Positions 38,721-51,720 are shown, counted from the stretch's first letter. The stretch is DNA of 64,000 nt from Sisyra terminalis (GCA_958496175.1 OY292276.1:12914001-12978000), one strand, 5' to 3'. Notes: generated from the letters alone by a model not told the origin. Program-made: numbers and translations.

Positions 38721-38920
38721 CAGTGGTTCTTAACTCGGGTTCAATGAGTCAGTATCGGTTTTTTTGTTCATTTTGACCATTTTCAAAGCACTCATCAATA
38801 AATATTTTCCTACCTTTTGAATTTAAAATAATCAGATTTTTTTCAATTTCGAAAGAGTTCGGTGAAGGTGAATATGAATCTGGTGGGAATCCGTACCTTC
38901 TACAATGTTAAGAGCCACTA
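38721..38920. mobile_element. hAT-like MITE
   Basis: Starts CAGTGGTTCTTAACTCGG and ends with TGTTAAGAGCCACTA; 200 bp; no coding capacity. Flanking octamers GTCGAGAA and GTCTAAAA match at 6 of 8 positions, consistent with a decayed 8-bp hAT target-site duplication. Confidence 0.72.
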
Positions 38921-41900
38921 GTCTAAAACATTAAAATATAACCATTTTCGGTACATTTGAAGTTTAAAACATTTAATAACTTAAAATATTTTTTGAATGG
39001 AAAATAATTTGACCTTGTATTACAAATCATCTTCTTCCTAATGTAAATGAGTCTCACATAATGTATTTATAATTGAAAAATACAAAAATTAAATGCAATA
39101 AATGCATTAATTAATATTCATGTATTCGTTTCGTTGCATGTTTAGATTTGAAGCGAACGTACCTACGTGAGCTTTATATGACGGGTGCAAGTACACTCCC
39201 AATAAATACTAATGTCATCTTACCTAATGTAGGATAGAACCCGTAATTTTCATTAGTTGATTAAAACTGATACAGATATAACATACGACTACTTTACTGC
39301 AATCGCCGCAAACAATAACATGAATGCATATGTTATTACTCGGTTTGAAATATATTAAAAATGCCAGATGTAAATACGATTATTTTTCAACTTTATTTCT
39401 GCTTGATATCTCTTAATTCCTGCATGAAAATATCATTTATGTACTGTTCTATTTTAAGGGCTGAAAATGAATCATTTTCAGCAATTTTTTCTAAGAATTT
39501 TTTCAGTTTTGTTTTCTTTATAGACACTAATATAGTATTTAAAAAACAATTTAACTTTTTTACCGAATACTAATGTTTTTATCCAAAAAGTACCACATTA
39601 AAAGGAGTCCCATTGAGGTGTTCTTTCCTCAAGAATACCTACTTAAATTTCAATGAACGGTGGTAAATTTGAACGTTAAGCTAGTACTTGTGCTTTGTAG
39701 AAGGAAAATTTTGAAAATTATGCCAAAAAACTCCAAAAATATCCTTTTTTTCAGTAGTTGGGGTTAACACTATTAAAATAATTTGAAAATCCCAAAGCTT
39801 TAACAAAATCAATGACATAGTTCTCAAGATGAATAAGCTTTCGTCTTAAAAACAATTTTCACAACTTTTTGGAAATTTTTCGCAAATTTTTTTCAAACCA
39901 AAAACATAAATGCACAGATTGACCATGCAGACAAGAAAAGCTCATTGCAGTTTAATAACTTTAGTAGGAAAAAAATCGTTTGTAAAATAGGAATTTTATA
40001 GCTTTGTTAATCAAATAAATGGTGGCGGAATGTCGCGCCGCAATGGATGAAATGTTAATCACGTGTCAGGAATGTCCATCTAAACATTTGCACAACAATT
40101 TCAATTCTGTCAGTCTACAAAATGACGGCATTACCTGATGCTCTTTTAAATTTGTTATTTTTACTATATACACTCACCTACGTTCCAGGTCGGGTCATTC
40201 CAGCGATGCAATAGTGTGAAGATTTGATGAAAATGCACCGCACTGATGTTCAACGTGCAAATAAATAAATCTATCGCACATAAATCACCATGCCACTTTA
40301 ATACTAAAATAAATAATCTATGCACATGATTTCATTTGGGGTCGCAAAAATACCCTTTTTGTTTGACCATTTTGCATTTAAATAGAAAATGGAAATCTTT
40401 ATTTAATGATTCCAAACCCATCTGAGAACCATAAAATGTTGCACATAAAATATACACTAATTCATTTTAGTTTTCTTGATAATAATCTGAATCGTCTATT
40501 TTGCATATATAATTTTTATAGAGAAGACAATAGATCTCGGCTGAAACCGTGCATATACATCGCACTTTGTTATTAATACGATTTGAGGGATGATCATGTA
40601 ACTCCGTGTTCCTTAGGGAGCATTCAATTATTTCATCCATATTCATTGAAGGGTACTTATAATTAAATACAGTCAAAAAAGATGATGAACAAAGATTGAT
40701 TCCATTAGCTAACCTAATCAGCGTTAGTTTTAACTCGCGTAACATACAATCACCCGCTTATGTATAAGTTATTCAAAGTTTCAATTTAAATTGTTATTTA
40801 ATTTTAAAATTTATATTCTCTTTTTCTTTAAACTAATTACATTGAAAGTTTATAGGTATGCATTACTTTTTGATATTTTTTTAAATTTATTGGTACTATC
40901 ATTGAAATAATTGTACCACAAAATTGTATTATAAAAAACTAGTTTCTATGTTTCTGCTTAAAAGTTTTATTGTTTAAAAGCTTTCTTATAAATAAGGCGA
41001 TTCAAAAACAGGTGAAATTACTTAACTAATTTTAAAGCATTTTATTTCTTCAAAATGGAAAAAGAAGGAGAAAATCTGCAATTTAAATTATTTTATTTTT
41101 TCAAAGTTTATGGGCACTTACAAAATTATAAATTGGAATAATTGTTTTTCCTTGCATTTTAAGCTCTCAATGTCATAGCGACTTGCCTATATAGAAAACA
41201 AGCAAATTGTTATTCCAAACCGTTCCAACTTACACTAAACTGTTAAAAAAAAAAAGCTTTGCTTGGCTTCTATATTTCTTCCATTTTCTTATTGGAATAT
41301 ATTTTTTTTAAATCTAAAACCAAATGATTGCGGAAGCATTCCTAAATTTGATGAATTTCCAACAAAAAATTTCCATTTTAAAATAACTTTACCTTTGCTA
41401 AAATTGGCCTCTGTCTATTTATTGAAGAAAAAATATTTTGGAAATAATACATATTAATATAGTTCTTTTTATATATAAATAAATTATTGATCACTAAAGA
41501 AAATAACAAAGGATTCCACTAGAATAGGTTTGGGTTTAAATTGGCAAATGGGTTAAAACTTGAAAAGTTTTTCCTATAAAGCTCATATAATTTTATTAAC
41601 TTCTCTTAGGATAGTTAAGCAAATTAATATTTGAAGATTGTTTAGTAAGTTTAAGTTTAAAAGAATATTTTTCTCTACCAAATTATTGGTAACACTTGAT
41701 TGATGGACCTTTAGTTGAATAGTTGAAGTAATTCTTATAACTGTACACAATTGCAATCAGTATGGAGTTATTTACATAAATTTCAAAAGCTTTTTGAATA
41801 TTTACTCGACGCATTTTCCATTAAATTTAGAACCAATACAAATTTTATTAGCAACTTTCATAATTGAAATATAAAAAGAATATTATTCGTATAAAATTTG

Positions 41901-44051
41901 AGTTTGTATTTAGTTACCGTTTTTTATTTATAAAGCTTTCAAACTGAGAATCGCGCTTGCGCATATGGTAGCAGTTTCCACGATATTAAATAACAAGTGC
42001 ATTCAGCGCACGCGCATATTTTTAGTTGAGAAATCTTCAAATTGTGAAGAGAAACACCAACATAAATATATTTAATTTTTTATGACATTAACATTTAAAT
42101 ATTTAAAAAAAATACTTTTACTGAAAATTTTTCTAAACCTCTTTAACCAATGTTACTAGGGCAAAGTTAAAGATAGGCTTTACTTATGTTAGTGGGCTTA
42201 TGTTTATTAAGTTGGAAAAAAATATTTGATTTGGGTGGCAAATTATGGCTGAAATATTTTGTTTGTTTGTAATTAGAGTGCAAAACTATTAAAGTCTTTG
42301 GAAAACCTTGAACTAACGATCAATTCTCTCATTTTTAATTTGTCCAGTTATATTCAGAATTGTTAAATATAAGTCCATTTAAAGCTTAATATTAACAAAA
42401 GCTTTCGATTGATATAGTTTGAAATATTTATATGGCATTAATCACTTGAAAATCCATACAAGGATAATTGATTTTTGAATTGGTATTGATTCTAAAGTCC
42501 TAATGCTAACGACAAATAACTGAAGAACTTTCTATTAGAAAATTTTTCGTCCTCCATATCGAATTAAGGTTAGTATCTTTAAAAAATGGATATTACTATT
42601 AGTACGCATTTAAATAGTAAAGCACGTATTTGAACATTCCTTTTTTCAGCCATCATAACTCAAAAAGAAGTAAGTAATTCAATATTTTATAACGAAAAAA
42701 ATGAGAAGTTAAAAACACATATAAATAGAGAAATTTAATGCTATTATTGTAAACTATGTAGGTAAAAGCTTGAAAGTTTTGATCTAGACGAAAAATATAT
42801 GACCGTCATAAATAATATCCAATAAATGAATTAATTCCCTCGGGAATTATGAATGAAAATTCTCATTGGGAACATTTGTGATGGGCTTAAATCTCTCGAG
42901 GTGGAAGATCGTCGTTTAGTTGCACCCGAAGACGGTCCCACCGTGGATAGTTCCGGACTTTTTAGTATACATTCTCAGTTTCTTTCAAACAAAGTGCAGT
43001 ACGCAAACAATCCCCTGGGCAAAAAATATAAACTCCCATTTGTATCTGAATATATGCGATAGATATAGACATTTTATATTTGCAAAACAACAATAAATTC
43101 TCACCATTTTCGTTTCCATGCAAAAATTGTTAGAGTTCTCCAATAGAAGAGTGTAAATTTTAATCGTGATTAACCGTGAAAAATAAACCATTTGGACAGA
43201 AAACTAATTTTGAATAAATTCTTTAAAAGCCAAATATCAAAAATTAATACTGTAGCGCTTAAACAAATATAATATCGCATAGACTCATTTTATCGCCTTG
43301 TTTATTTTTCCCAATAATAAATAGTTTTCATGCCATAACTACACGACATAGATGAGGTGATAAACCGTTTTTAATAGTACAAGAGCAAATATTGAATTAA
43401 ACTAAGTTCAAACGAAAAAAGTATTGCGTGGAAATCTGCATATTTTATCTTTTTTCCATATGATACAAAGTACATTGTCGACAAAAACTGTTTAAACAAG
43501 TATTTTCGTTGGAATTATTTTTCAAAGACCGAGCAGCGTACATTTTTGTTACATCAACACAAGATTATGATCTAATTGGGGTAGCTACCCCACTAAATAC
43601 TGGTGACGAATTGTGTAATGGGTCCAGAAGTTATTATAAAGAGAATTGAATAGCACCCCTGCACTGCTTGTATAATTAAGCCACCATAAGCCTAGCTTAG
43701 AGATAAACATAAAAATAATAATATTTTCTTAGCTTCAATATTTTAATAAGGACAACGAAATTGTTTACGTAAAAAAAATATTAAAAATTTATGAATTTAA
43801 ATGATGCAAATTGTTTTTTTGCAACGTATTTAATTCAAGGAAATAATTGAAATTTATGATCGTAAAGAAGTATAGGTATAGTTTACTGGTTCGACCCTTG
43901 AAATAGCCACAAGTGTAAGAGGAATCAACTATGGATTGTGCCTAATCCTGGCTTTTTGTATATCACCCCCATTCAATATATATCAACAGCGACATTTACA
44001 ATGCCCTTTAAGCTATAGTTTCCTAAGCAAAATGTATTTTCAATTACAGTT

Positions 44052-44420
44052 TGATAGGATGTAACAAAAGATATGCGATAGTTTCATCGAAATAGTTTTT
44101 TTTTTGAGTTGACAATTGAAATCATGCTTTGGCTATTGATTAATTATTTTATACTGAAATGAGAATATATTTGAACTTAAATTAATAGGGGCACTTTATA
44201 GAATTATTTTTAACTATAGGTATAAATGTTTTAATATAATGACGCGGAAAATTGAAAATGTTTCCGTACAATAAGACTACGGAATATTTTGGTAAACTTA
44301 TGATAGAGAAAGTTATTGAATGAATTTAAACTGTAGGAAAGAATTACAAAATGAAGTTGCTCTGGTTAATTGCTTAATTGATGTTAGTCCAAATGAAATA
44401 CTTTTGTTACATCCTATTAC
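44052..44420. repeat. Inverted repeat pair, possible MITE
   Basis: ATAGGATGTAACAAAAG near 44055 and its reverse complement CTTTTGTTACATCCTAT near 44401 enclose about 370 bp of AT-rich, non-coding DNA. Shared arms are only about 20 bp and no target-site duplication was recognised. Confidence 0.45.
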
Positions 44421-44994
44421 ATACTATTGTTGGTCAAGAATAAAGAACAAAATATAACTTAAGACTGAGACAAGTGCATGCATATTTGGATGTACAAAAA
44501 AGGAACATACGGAATCAAAAATTGATTTACTGTATTGAACTTACTTCCAAATTTTAATGAACATTAGGAAATATCTAGCATTTCTTTAGCACTTCACTGA
44601 ATACCAAAGTAATAATACTAAGAATTAAATGTTTAAATTAAAGTTTAAATTGTTATATCGTTTTAAGGCTATTTGTTTAATATGTATACCTCAGATTCAT
44701 AAACAGTTTAACGTTTTAATTATATTTTATCCTAAGAAAAATCCATCTGATTTCCTTAATTCATTATAAGTTTAACATCAATTAGTTACAGCCCTTTGAA
44801 AATTCAAAAGGAGTTGGATTTGTTTTTGTATTTTATTACTATAAAAACTTACACATTTTTTTATATTTGTAAATATTACCTGTAGTAGTGTTGTTTATTT
44901 AAAATAATTTTCTTCAATTATTCTCTGATACGTTAATGCAAAGGAATAAATCAGAACACAAGTTTTACATTAACAATGCGTAGTTACTCTAGAA

Positions 44995-45201
44995 AAGTGT
45001 TTCTTAACCTCTTAACTGGCTGTACCCTTTTGAATCTGAAAATAGATCTCCGCATCCCATTGAATAATGTGTTTTGATTTTTTAGCTTAGAAAAATATTT
45101 TTTTTACGAAATGTTTTGTCCGAAATTTAATTTTTTATAATGTTAGAGGTTTTTTACTACACCCCCAAAGGAGGGCGAGGCTTCTCGGTTATGAAACACT
45201 A
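44995..45201. mobile_element. hAT-like MITE
   Basis: Ends AAGTGTTTCTTAACC and GGTTATGAAACACTA are inverted repeats of the hAT MITE type. Flanking octamers CTCTAGAA and CTCTAGTG match at 6 of 8. 207 bp; the interior includes CCCCCAAAGGAGGGCG near 45162. No coding capacity. Confidence 0.72.
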
Positions 45202-45277
45202 CTCTAGTGTGACTTAAAAAACATCGAAAAATTTTAACTTCAAACAATGTTTAACTCCGTTAATGTCAACTATTAGT

Positions 45278-45539
45278 AGATTTAGTTGTTTTCATTGGGT
45301 TTTTGGACTAAAAAATAATCAAATTTTGTTCTTAACGATTTTTATTTGATTTTTGTACGACTACTCATCGCCTTTCGAGACTTTATCAAGTAACCAATCA
45401 TAGATCGTTTAACAATTTGAGTAGGTACTTGATAAAGTCCCGAAAGGCGACGAATCGTCGTTCAAAAATCAAATAAAAATCATTAAGAAAAAGTTTGATT
45501 TTTCTATAGTACAGAAACCCTATGAAAATAACTAAATGT
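45278..45539. repeat. Foldback element, arms about 115 bp
   Basis: The left arm (45278-45392) includes GATTTTTATTTGATTTTTGT, CATCGCCTTTCGAGACTTTA and TCAAGTA. It is matched by the reverse complement at 45426-45539 (TACTTGATAAAGTCCCGAAA, GGCGACGA, TCAAAAATCAAATAAAAATC). The loop is about 33 bp. One transcript would form a long hairpin. No coding content; family not recognised. Confidence 0.85.
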
Positions 45540-45627
45540 CGAAAATGTTTTTATTGAGACTTACCAAATAATCTTCAATGATTGGATTGAATCCCCATCT
45601 TATAAGAACATTAATTGACGACACTAT

Positions 45628-45882
45628 GTGGGTGATCTAATATACAAATTTTGTCAAAAAGAGAACGGAACTGTAACTGCTTCCCACGTTCTGTGGAACT
45701 GCAGCGGCTTGAATAAATGGCGACATAAGGAACTAGAGATAACAAACCCTGGAACCAAAATAATCCAAAAACATCTACCATGTTTCCCCGAAACTATGAC
45801 AGGATTTATATTGACTTTAATTCCGAAATATGGCACTAGGGCTTATTTTCGGAGATGTCTTATTTTGAGGTATCAAAAATGA
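45628..45882 (+). pseudogene. Possible non-LTR retrotransposon C-terminal fragment
   Basis: The open frame includes FCQKENGTVTASHVLWNCSG, then LNKWRHKEL. This resembles the C-terminal zinc-knuckle segment of Jockey/R1-type LINE proteins (C..C..E.ET..H.L..C..L...R). The match is short, the expected second cysteine is missing and nothing upstream looks like reverse transcriptase. Alternatively it is a chance frame. Just downstream, GGGCTTATTTTCGGAGATG (from 45839) and related words at 46186-46262 suggest another element overlaps here. Confidence 0.35.
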
Positions 45883-46265
45883 ACTAACAAATAAACTAAT
45901 TATCAGAAATTTAAGAAAAACGATGTTCATTGACTTACTTTTAACATGAATTTTATTCAGAAACTCATTAACAACAATTTATTATAAAATGATCATAAAA
46001 TCGTCCTCTGGAATGTCTTGTAAGTCATTTGGCTCCGAAATTCCAGTGGAGTTTTCACCTTATTTAATTTTCCGCTAAAAAAAATGAAATTTTAAAAGTC
46101 AATTTTCAATGCTCAGCTACGTAATTGATTTACAAAAGAACGCAAAATAGTATTTTTGTTATCATTATTGTTAATTGCCAATATTTTACGGATAGGGCTT
46201 ATATTAAAATCATCCTCGCAAATCACCCTAGGTCTTATTTTACGGATAGGTCTTATTATCGGGTA
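45838..46265 (-). mobile_element. Possible DNA-transposon remnant with TCTTATTTT[A/T]CGG motifs
   Basis: Words of the form GGGCTTATTTTCGGAGATG (from 45839), TTTTACGGATAGGGCTTATA (46184) and GGTCTTATTTTACGGATAGG (46231) recur. Between them, on the minus strand, about 46064-45985 encodes GENSTGISEPNDLQDIPEDD, which looks like the acidic tail of a pogo/jerky-type transposase. Ends are not defined, so this is tentative. Confidence 0.3.
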
Positions 46266-47639
46266 CATGATACCGATAATGCTACTGTCTTATACAAAGT
46301 AGTAGATCGGTTGCTGAGGTTCGCCTATTTACTCGGTCTTAACTAATAGGAACCGAAGAAATATAATAAACCCTGAGGCTCAGCATTGAGACACAAATAA
46401 CCTCCTTGGAGGAATCACAAAATTTATAAAAGACGCCACTTGCTGAGGTTTGCCTGTGTGAATTTGGGATCTAGGAAACAGTGAGGCTTTTGACATTATC
46501 TTAGATAACCCAACTACGTAAAAAATGTCTAGTATTGTAAATTTTTGAAGAAATTAACAGTAACTATTCTTTTTAGGCTACCATTTTATCAAATAAGTCT
46601 ACTACAATTCTGCAAACTCCTGAAAAAATTTCAATAACTCCAAAAAACAGATACACAAAAGAAAAAATAAGTCATTTGAGTTATATCTTATTAAAAAAAT
46701 AAAACCCTTTTAGAAGTTGTAGGCAAAATAATACCCTCAAGTATCTAAAGCTTTTATACAATGCGACGTTACCCTCCGGTTTGACACAGCTTATCTCCAG
46801 TACGCAAGATTTACTATAGAAAAGAACTTGGATTAACTTACTTACGATGAAACCAATTGATAGATTTTTGTTTAATTGAATATGTAATGTGCATGAGCCT
46901 GATAACCCTTAGTTAACCATTGCATTACGGTAATCCTCCCATCTCTCCCATTTCTCCACTCTATATACATCTGCCTCTTTTATATGGTCTTTTTAATGTC
47001 ACGAAATTCAGCTTTTTAGAAAAACTATTAAAAAAAGGAAAAAAATAATCTCAGTATTATAGACGAATAATTCGTATGCATAAAATATTAAAAAAATGAA
47101 GTCATAAGCGCACTCGAGTGACATTTAAATGCAACTCAACTTTTGTAGAAGTATGAAGAGACAAATTTATTTGATACATGTCGCAAATTTAATTTATTTT
47201 TTCGTCTTTTATTAAATTTTCATATAAGTGTTTAGTATTTACCGTGTTATGCAAATACAAGAAAATTTTTAATTTTATATTTAGCTATGGTAAAATATTT
47301 AGTGGTGCACTTGGCTTAAACCAATTGAAGTTTCTTTAAACTATATACGTTAAAGTATTGATCTTTTTGTGTTTTATAACTTAACAGCTTATATTTTTGA
47401 TATGAAAACATACATCTGATATTTTTTTTAAGTCAATATTTTTTTTTAATTTTTCGAACGTTGTAAGTTCTGGGTTCGAATCTTGTAAGAGAAATTTTTT
47501 AATTATTCTTAGCTTATAATTTTTCTATAAGCTCTAGAGTAGCTAAATACCTTAGTCTTTAGGGAAAGACCGTTCATAATCACTATAAAAAATTATGATT
47601 TTTATTGTTAACTATTGAATTAAAAATCTTTGATAAAGT

Positions 47640-48010
47640 TTATAGTGCAATAAGTTTAATTAAAATGACCCAGGATTGGGGATGTAAATGATAAGTGTTA
47701 GGTCTGACTATTATTTGATACAATTGTATTATAGTTGGTAAATGTTCAATATGAGCAGAGATTTGTTGACTATCGAAATGGGTGGCATTGTTCTCGAGTC
47801 GTGAGATAGTTAAACACTGTAATTGTGCTGTTTTCGACCAACACATAGGAACAGACATTATCCTTATCGATGCACGATCTCTCTAACGACGCTGAGGGCT
47901 ATTTTGAGTCGTAACGTGGCGAACGACCGTCGACCGTCATTTTACGACTTACCGCTGAGGCTATCGCTATCTGTAATTGTACCATTTCCAGGCCATATAA
48001 TGATCTGTAT
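47640..48010. promoter_or_regulatory. Candidate regulatory block upstream of exon 5
   Basis: Repeat-free and CpG-richer than the surroundings (for example CGATGCACGATCTCTCTAAC, and GTAACGTGGCGAACGACCGT further on). Located 0.2-0.6 kb before exon 5. Contains CAATTGTATTATAG and a TTATCCTTATCGATG stretch with GATA-like words. Function is inference from composition. Confidence 0.28.
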
Positions 48011-48107
48011 AAACTGTAATTAAATTTTACGATATTTCAAACTCGTAATCAAGTTATGTGTCAATTATCAATTCAGTACCCATCTTAAGTTAACATTATT
48101 GTCTTAA

Positions 48108-48733
<626 letters not shown>

Positions 48734-48802
48734 TCGATGCTGCGACAAAAAGAGCTGTGGAAATCGTAACGAGACACCTTCAGATCCCGTAATTATCGAT
48801 AG
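48734..48802 (+). CDS. kn: kn coding exon 6 (second half of zinc knuckle)
   Basis: Acceptor CAATTTCAG|T and donor GATAG|GTAAGT. 69 bases: one completes serine, 22 codons, two left over (phase 2). Encodes [20 protein letters not shown], then ID. Cysteines at 48738-48740 and 48756-48758 are the third and fourth zinc ligands. The split final codon (AG|) should complete to arginine at the next exon, where COE proteins continue with a Phe/Leu/Lys-rich strand. That exon was looked for to 64000 and not seen. Confidence 0.96.
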
Positions 48803-50653
48803 GTAAGTGATAATTGTTATTTATTCTACAGAAAAAAATGGGGGATAATTTCATTTGTTCTATTTTTATTTGAACATTTCAACACAAAAATCTTCTTTTA
48901 AAAATAAATTATAGTTTTTATATGGAGTCGATTTTACGATTTTTCTAAAAATAATTTCTGGTATTTCTACAACTCGCTAAACGTCATTGTGTCTATTATA
49001 ATATTCCTTCACAAGCCCGTTGATATAGGGAGAGCTAGAAAAAGGTATCCCCAGAGACCTGAGGGACAGATATGTGTTTGTCTAAAGAGGGGGCCGATTG
49101 CACTACCGAACTTGTCTCAAAGTTAGACGAATGAATTACATCCATAACTATTTCATCCTGTTTTAAATACGAAGTTTAACTTTTTCTTATTTGAACAACT
49201 GAACGTTTTGTCTTTTATCGTAAAAAAAAAAAACGGTAGGAAATTGGCGTTTAATTTTGTATGTTCTTATCATGCGATATTAAAATAAAGAATAATAGAG
49301 AACCACCTCTGGGGAGCATCCGAATATCGACAAAAAACCCAGATGGGATATTTGTTTTTCCATAAACAATAGTGTCGGATAAAATAAGAGCTAATCATGC
49401 TAATCATCGCTTTTGACACCGTTGAAAACTTTTTACACACAATGGCGAATCCATAGGGCGTGGAATGGTTCCTGGAGTGCTCCACCACAAACATGGGCTT
49501 TGTTTTAACCGCTAATTCTTTGAACAATATATACCTATATGACAAACATCCAAGCTTAATGTACTATTCAAATCCTAATTATCTATATCTATAGCCATAC
49601 TTTCCATTTTAAGTGAATTAGTAATACGTTTACCGTAAATTTTTTGAACATCATACATTTTAAAGTAGTTATCAGAGTAGTAGAAATATAGTAAGGTAGA
49701 GTCACCAAATAACGTCCCCTTTTTGAAAAATAAAAATTTTGAAAAAAAATGTTGCGATTAAAGTAATCGATATAACGTCAAAGTTTAGTTATAACATTTC
49801 TTTATTATTTTAAATAAAAAAAAACTGTTAAATTCTGTATTATTTATACAAAAATATTCTTTACAAAAAGGAAGACATTCTGAAAATAATTTTTTGGGCA
49901 CCTAATTACGTCCCGGGGACGATATTGAGATCACAATAATCAGGACTTACATAAACATAAACTATATTTTTAACAATACATAATTATTAGTATAATCATA
50001 AAAATAACAATATCTAATCCGACTTATTAATCATTAATGTACCTATAGTTTAAACTCTAAGCAATTTTAATTCTCTAAGCAAATTGCACAGATAAAGTTA
50101 GGCTCTGGATTTTCAACACAATCCTCATGCATCCATTGGAAACATTTTGTGCATCCTATCCACTTTTCTCCCATTTTATCATGGTGCTGATCCCTGTTTC
50201 GTCCACACTAAATATTTTATTGAAAAAATGATTGTTGAAAAAATACAACTGCCGAATAACGAAGTAATCTCAATATTGTCCCGGGGGCGATATTAGGCTT
50301 ATGTAAGGGGACGATATTAAGAATTTGCCAGTTGTGTTGACAACATGTATTCAACCAAAAACGCATGTCATAAGCGATAACATCAAATTTTGCCAAAATT
50401 TCGTTTAAATAATTCAAGAACATTACCATTTAAACCTTATTGATATTCAAAATAAGATTTTTTCCGCTGACTTTGAACAGTTATACTGTGTATACAATAT
50501 ATAAAATATATTGCAGTCTAATTTATGTAGTATAGTTTAACATAATAATATACAAATTTAATATAATAATATATAGACTTAATATAATAATATATAAAAA
50601 TCATACCACCAACATAAATTTGAACAGAAGTTCTAACAAAAATATTCGTGACG

Positions 50654-50705
50654 TATTGCCCAGATACGTATTTCGATTGCCAAGCATCTTCATCAGTGGT
50701 CATCA
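50654..50705 (-). ncRNA. Hammerhead ribozyme candidate (minus-strand arm)
   Basis: Mirror copy in the left arm, read on the minus strand: CTGATGA at 50696-50690, GATGC..GCAATC stem II, GAAA at 50674-50671, the palindromic ATACGTAT stem III, and predicted cleavage after the C opposite G50663. Stem I is retained. Stem II has GATGC where the other arm has GGTGC, a change that preserves pairing (A-U instead of G-U). Both copies therefore keep the fold. Confidence 0.58.
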
Positions 50706-50806
50706 AGTAGTTTGGATCACTCCGTAACTGCTATGTGACGATTCATCACATTCATTCATCACACTGTGAATCATCACATAACAGTTACGGAGTGATCCAA
50801 ACTACT

Positions 50807-50858
50807 TGATGACCACTGATGAAGGTGCTTGGCAATCGAAATACGTATCTGGGCATTA
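50807..50858 (+). ncRNA. Hammerhead ribozyme candidate (plus-strand arm)
   Basis: Core CTGATGA (50816-50822) and GAAA (50838-50841). Stem II pairs GGTGC (50824-50828) with GCAATC (50832-50837), with a bulged A and loop TTG. Stem III is the self-complementary ATACGTAT (50841-50848). Stem I pairs TGATGACCA (50807-50815) with TGGGCATTA (50850-50858), with one A-G mismatch. Predicted self-cleavage is after C50849. The one departure from the textbook core is an extra A at 50823 before stem II. The very short palindromic stem III resembles Penelope-like element hammerheads, which are thought to work as dimers. Activity is untested. Confidence 0.6.
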
Positions 50859-51559
50859 CGCCACGAATATTTTTGTTTGAACTTCTGTTCAAATTTATGT
50901 TGGTGGTATGATTTTTATATATTATTATATTAAATTTGTATATTATTATATTAAATTTGTATATTATTATATTAAATTTGTATATTATTATGTTAAATTA
51001 TACTACATAAATTGGACTGCAATATATTTTATATATTGTATACACACTTATCGATAGTATTTCAATCAAAAACTTACCTTGACAAGTTTTTTATTTTTTT
51101 AAATATCTTGTCACAGACCCAACATTTCACCACTAAACATTTGAAATGATTGTCTCACTTAACTGACTTTAAATTCAAATTATAAAAACTAGGAGGCGTT
51201 ATTTAGAAAAAAAGATATCCAAGGGGGCGAAATAATTTGGTGGCTATACCTTATGTGCTACGTAGAATAGTGTTTAACGTTTTTATAAATTACAAAATAA
51301 ATTCGTAGGCAAAATTCGTGATACTAATTTTAGTAGAGAAATGTCAAGTAAAATTCAATTATGACAATTTTCGTGGAACAGATAGGAACATATGTAATGC
51401 GAATTGTACATATGTAGATGTACAAAAAAGAAGGGTGCAGAATAAAGTGAGTCCAGGGTTGGAGCATTGTTATATAAATTAGATTATAATACTAGCATGT
51501 AAGGCGGAAAGATCTCTCATGTAAGCAATACTCGAAATTGATTATGGAAGTAATCAATA

Positions 51560-51720
51560 GTAATTTGTATCAGTGGTGAAGTGGCCGTGTAATGGGCCTG
51601 TCGTGCCTGTTCACGTGATACTGTCGCGTGCACGCGTCCCCGTCTATTATATTTGCTGGGAACATCAACTAACTAGTTAATGTAGTCGTCCACTATACCT
51701 ACCACTACTACATCTATTCT
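51560..51720. promoter_or_regulatory. Candidate intron 6 regulatory block
   Basis: A CpG-rich patch (GTGGCCGTGTAATGGGCCTG, then CACGTGATACTGTCGCGTGC and ACGCGTCCCCGTC) immediately right of the pogo relic, in otherwise AT-rich intron. It includes a CACGTG E-box. Function is inference. Confidence 0.25.

Larger units (their letters stand above)
50487..51046. mobile_element. Near-perfect 560-bp palindrome carrying a hammerhead ribozyme in each arm
   Basis: Left arm 50487-50745, loop about 20 bp, right arm 50766-51046. The arms match over their full length apart from a few substitutions and a copy-number difference in a subterminal AT repeat (ATTAAATTTGTATATTATT units, about four in the right arm and three in the left). 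Each arm carries the same hammerhead-like core pointing outward. No protein is encoded beyond short by-product frames. The arrangement fits inverted copies of a Penelope-like or retrozyme-type retroelement end. The insertion site lies within the pogo-like relic. No clear target-site duplication. Confidence 0.85.
49694..51251 (-). mobile_element. pogo-like DNA transposon relic
   Basis: Ends AGGTAGAGTCACCAAAT and ATTTGGTGGCTATACCT are inverted repeats flanked by TA (49692-49693 and 51252-51253), the target duplication of the Tc1/mariner/pogo superfamily. On the minus strand 50175-50080 encodes KWIGCTKCFQWMHEDC, then CAIC. This is the PHD-like zinc-finger tail found at the C-terminus of many insect pogo/Tigger-type transposases. 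The DDE region is gone. A GGGACGATATT-type word recurs three times (49917, near 50280 and 50303). The palindrome at 50487-51046 is nested inside. Confidence 0.75.

Noticed and set aside
40467..40745. 92-codon minus-strand open frame in intron 4
   Set aside because: No motif or family resemblance; single frame in complex but apparently non-coding DNA.
42853..43062. 69-codon plus-strand open frame, considered as an alternative kn exon
   Set aside because: No COE similarity, no convincing flanking splice sites in a compatible phase; more likely a regulatory block.
49270..49545. 91-codon minus-strand open frame in intron 6
   Set aside because: No recognisable domain, no supporting neighbours, and composition like a non-coding complex block.
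50518..50706. 62-codon minus-strand open frame ending in FVYYYVKLYYIN
   Set aside because: It is the translation of the palindrome arm and its AT tandem repeat, not a gene.
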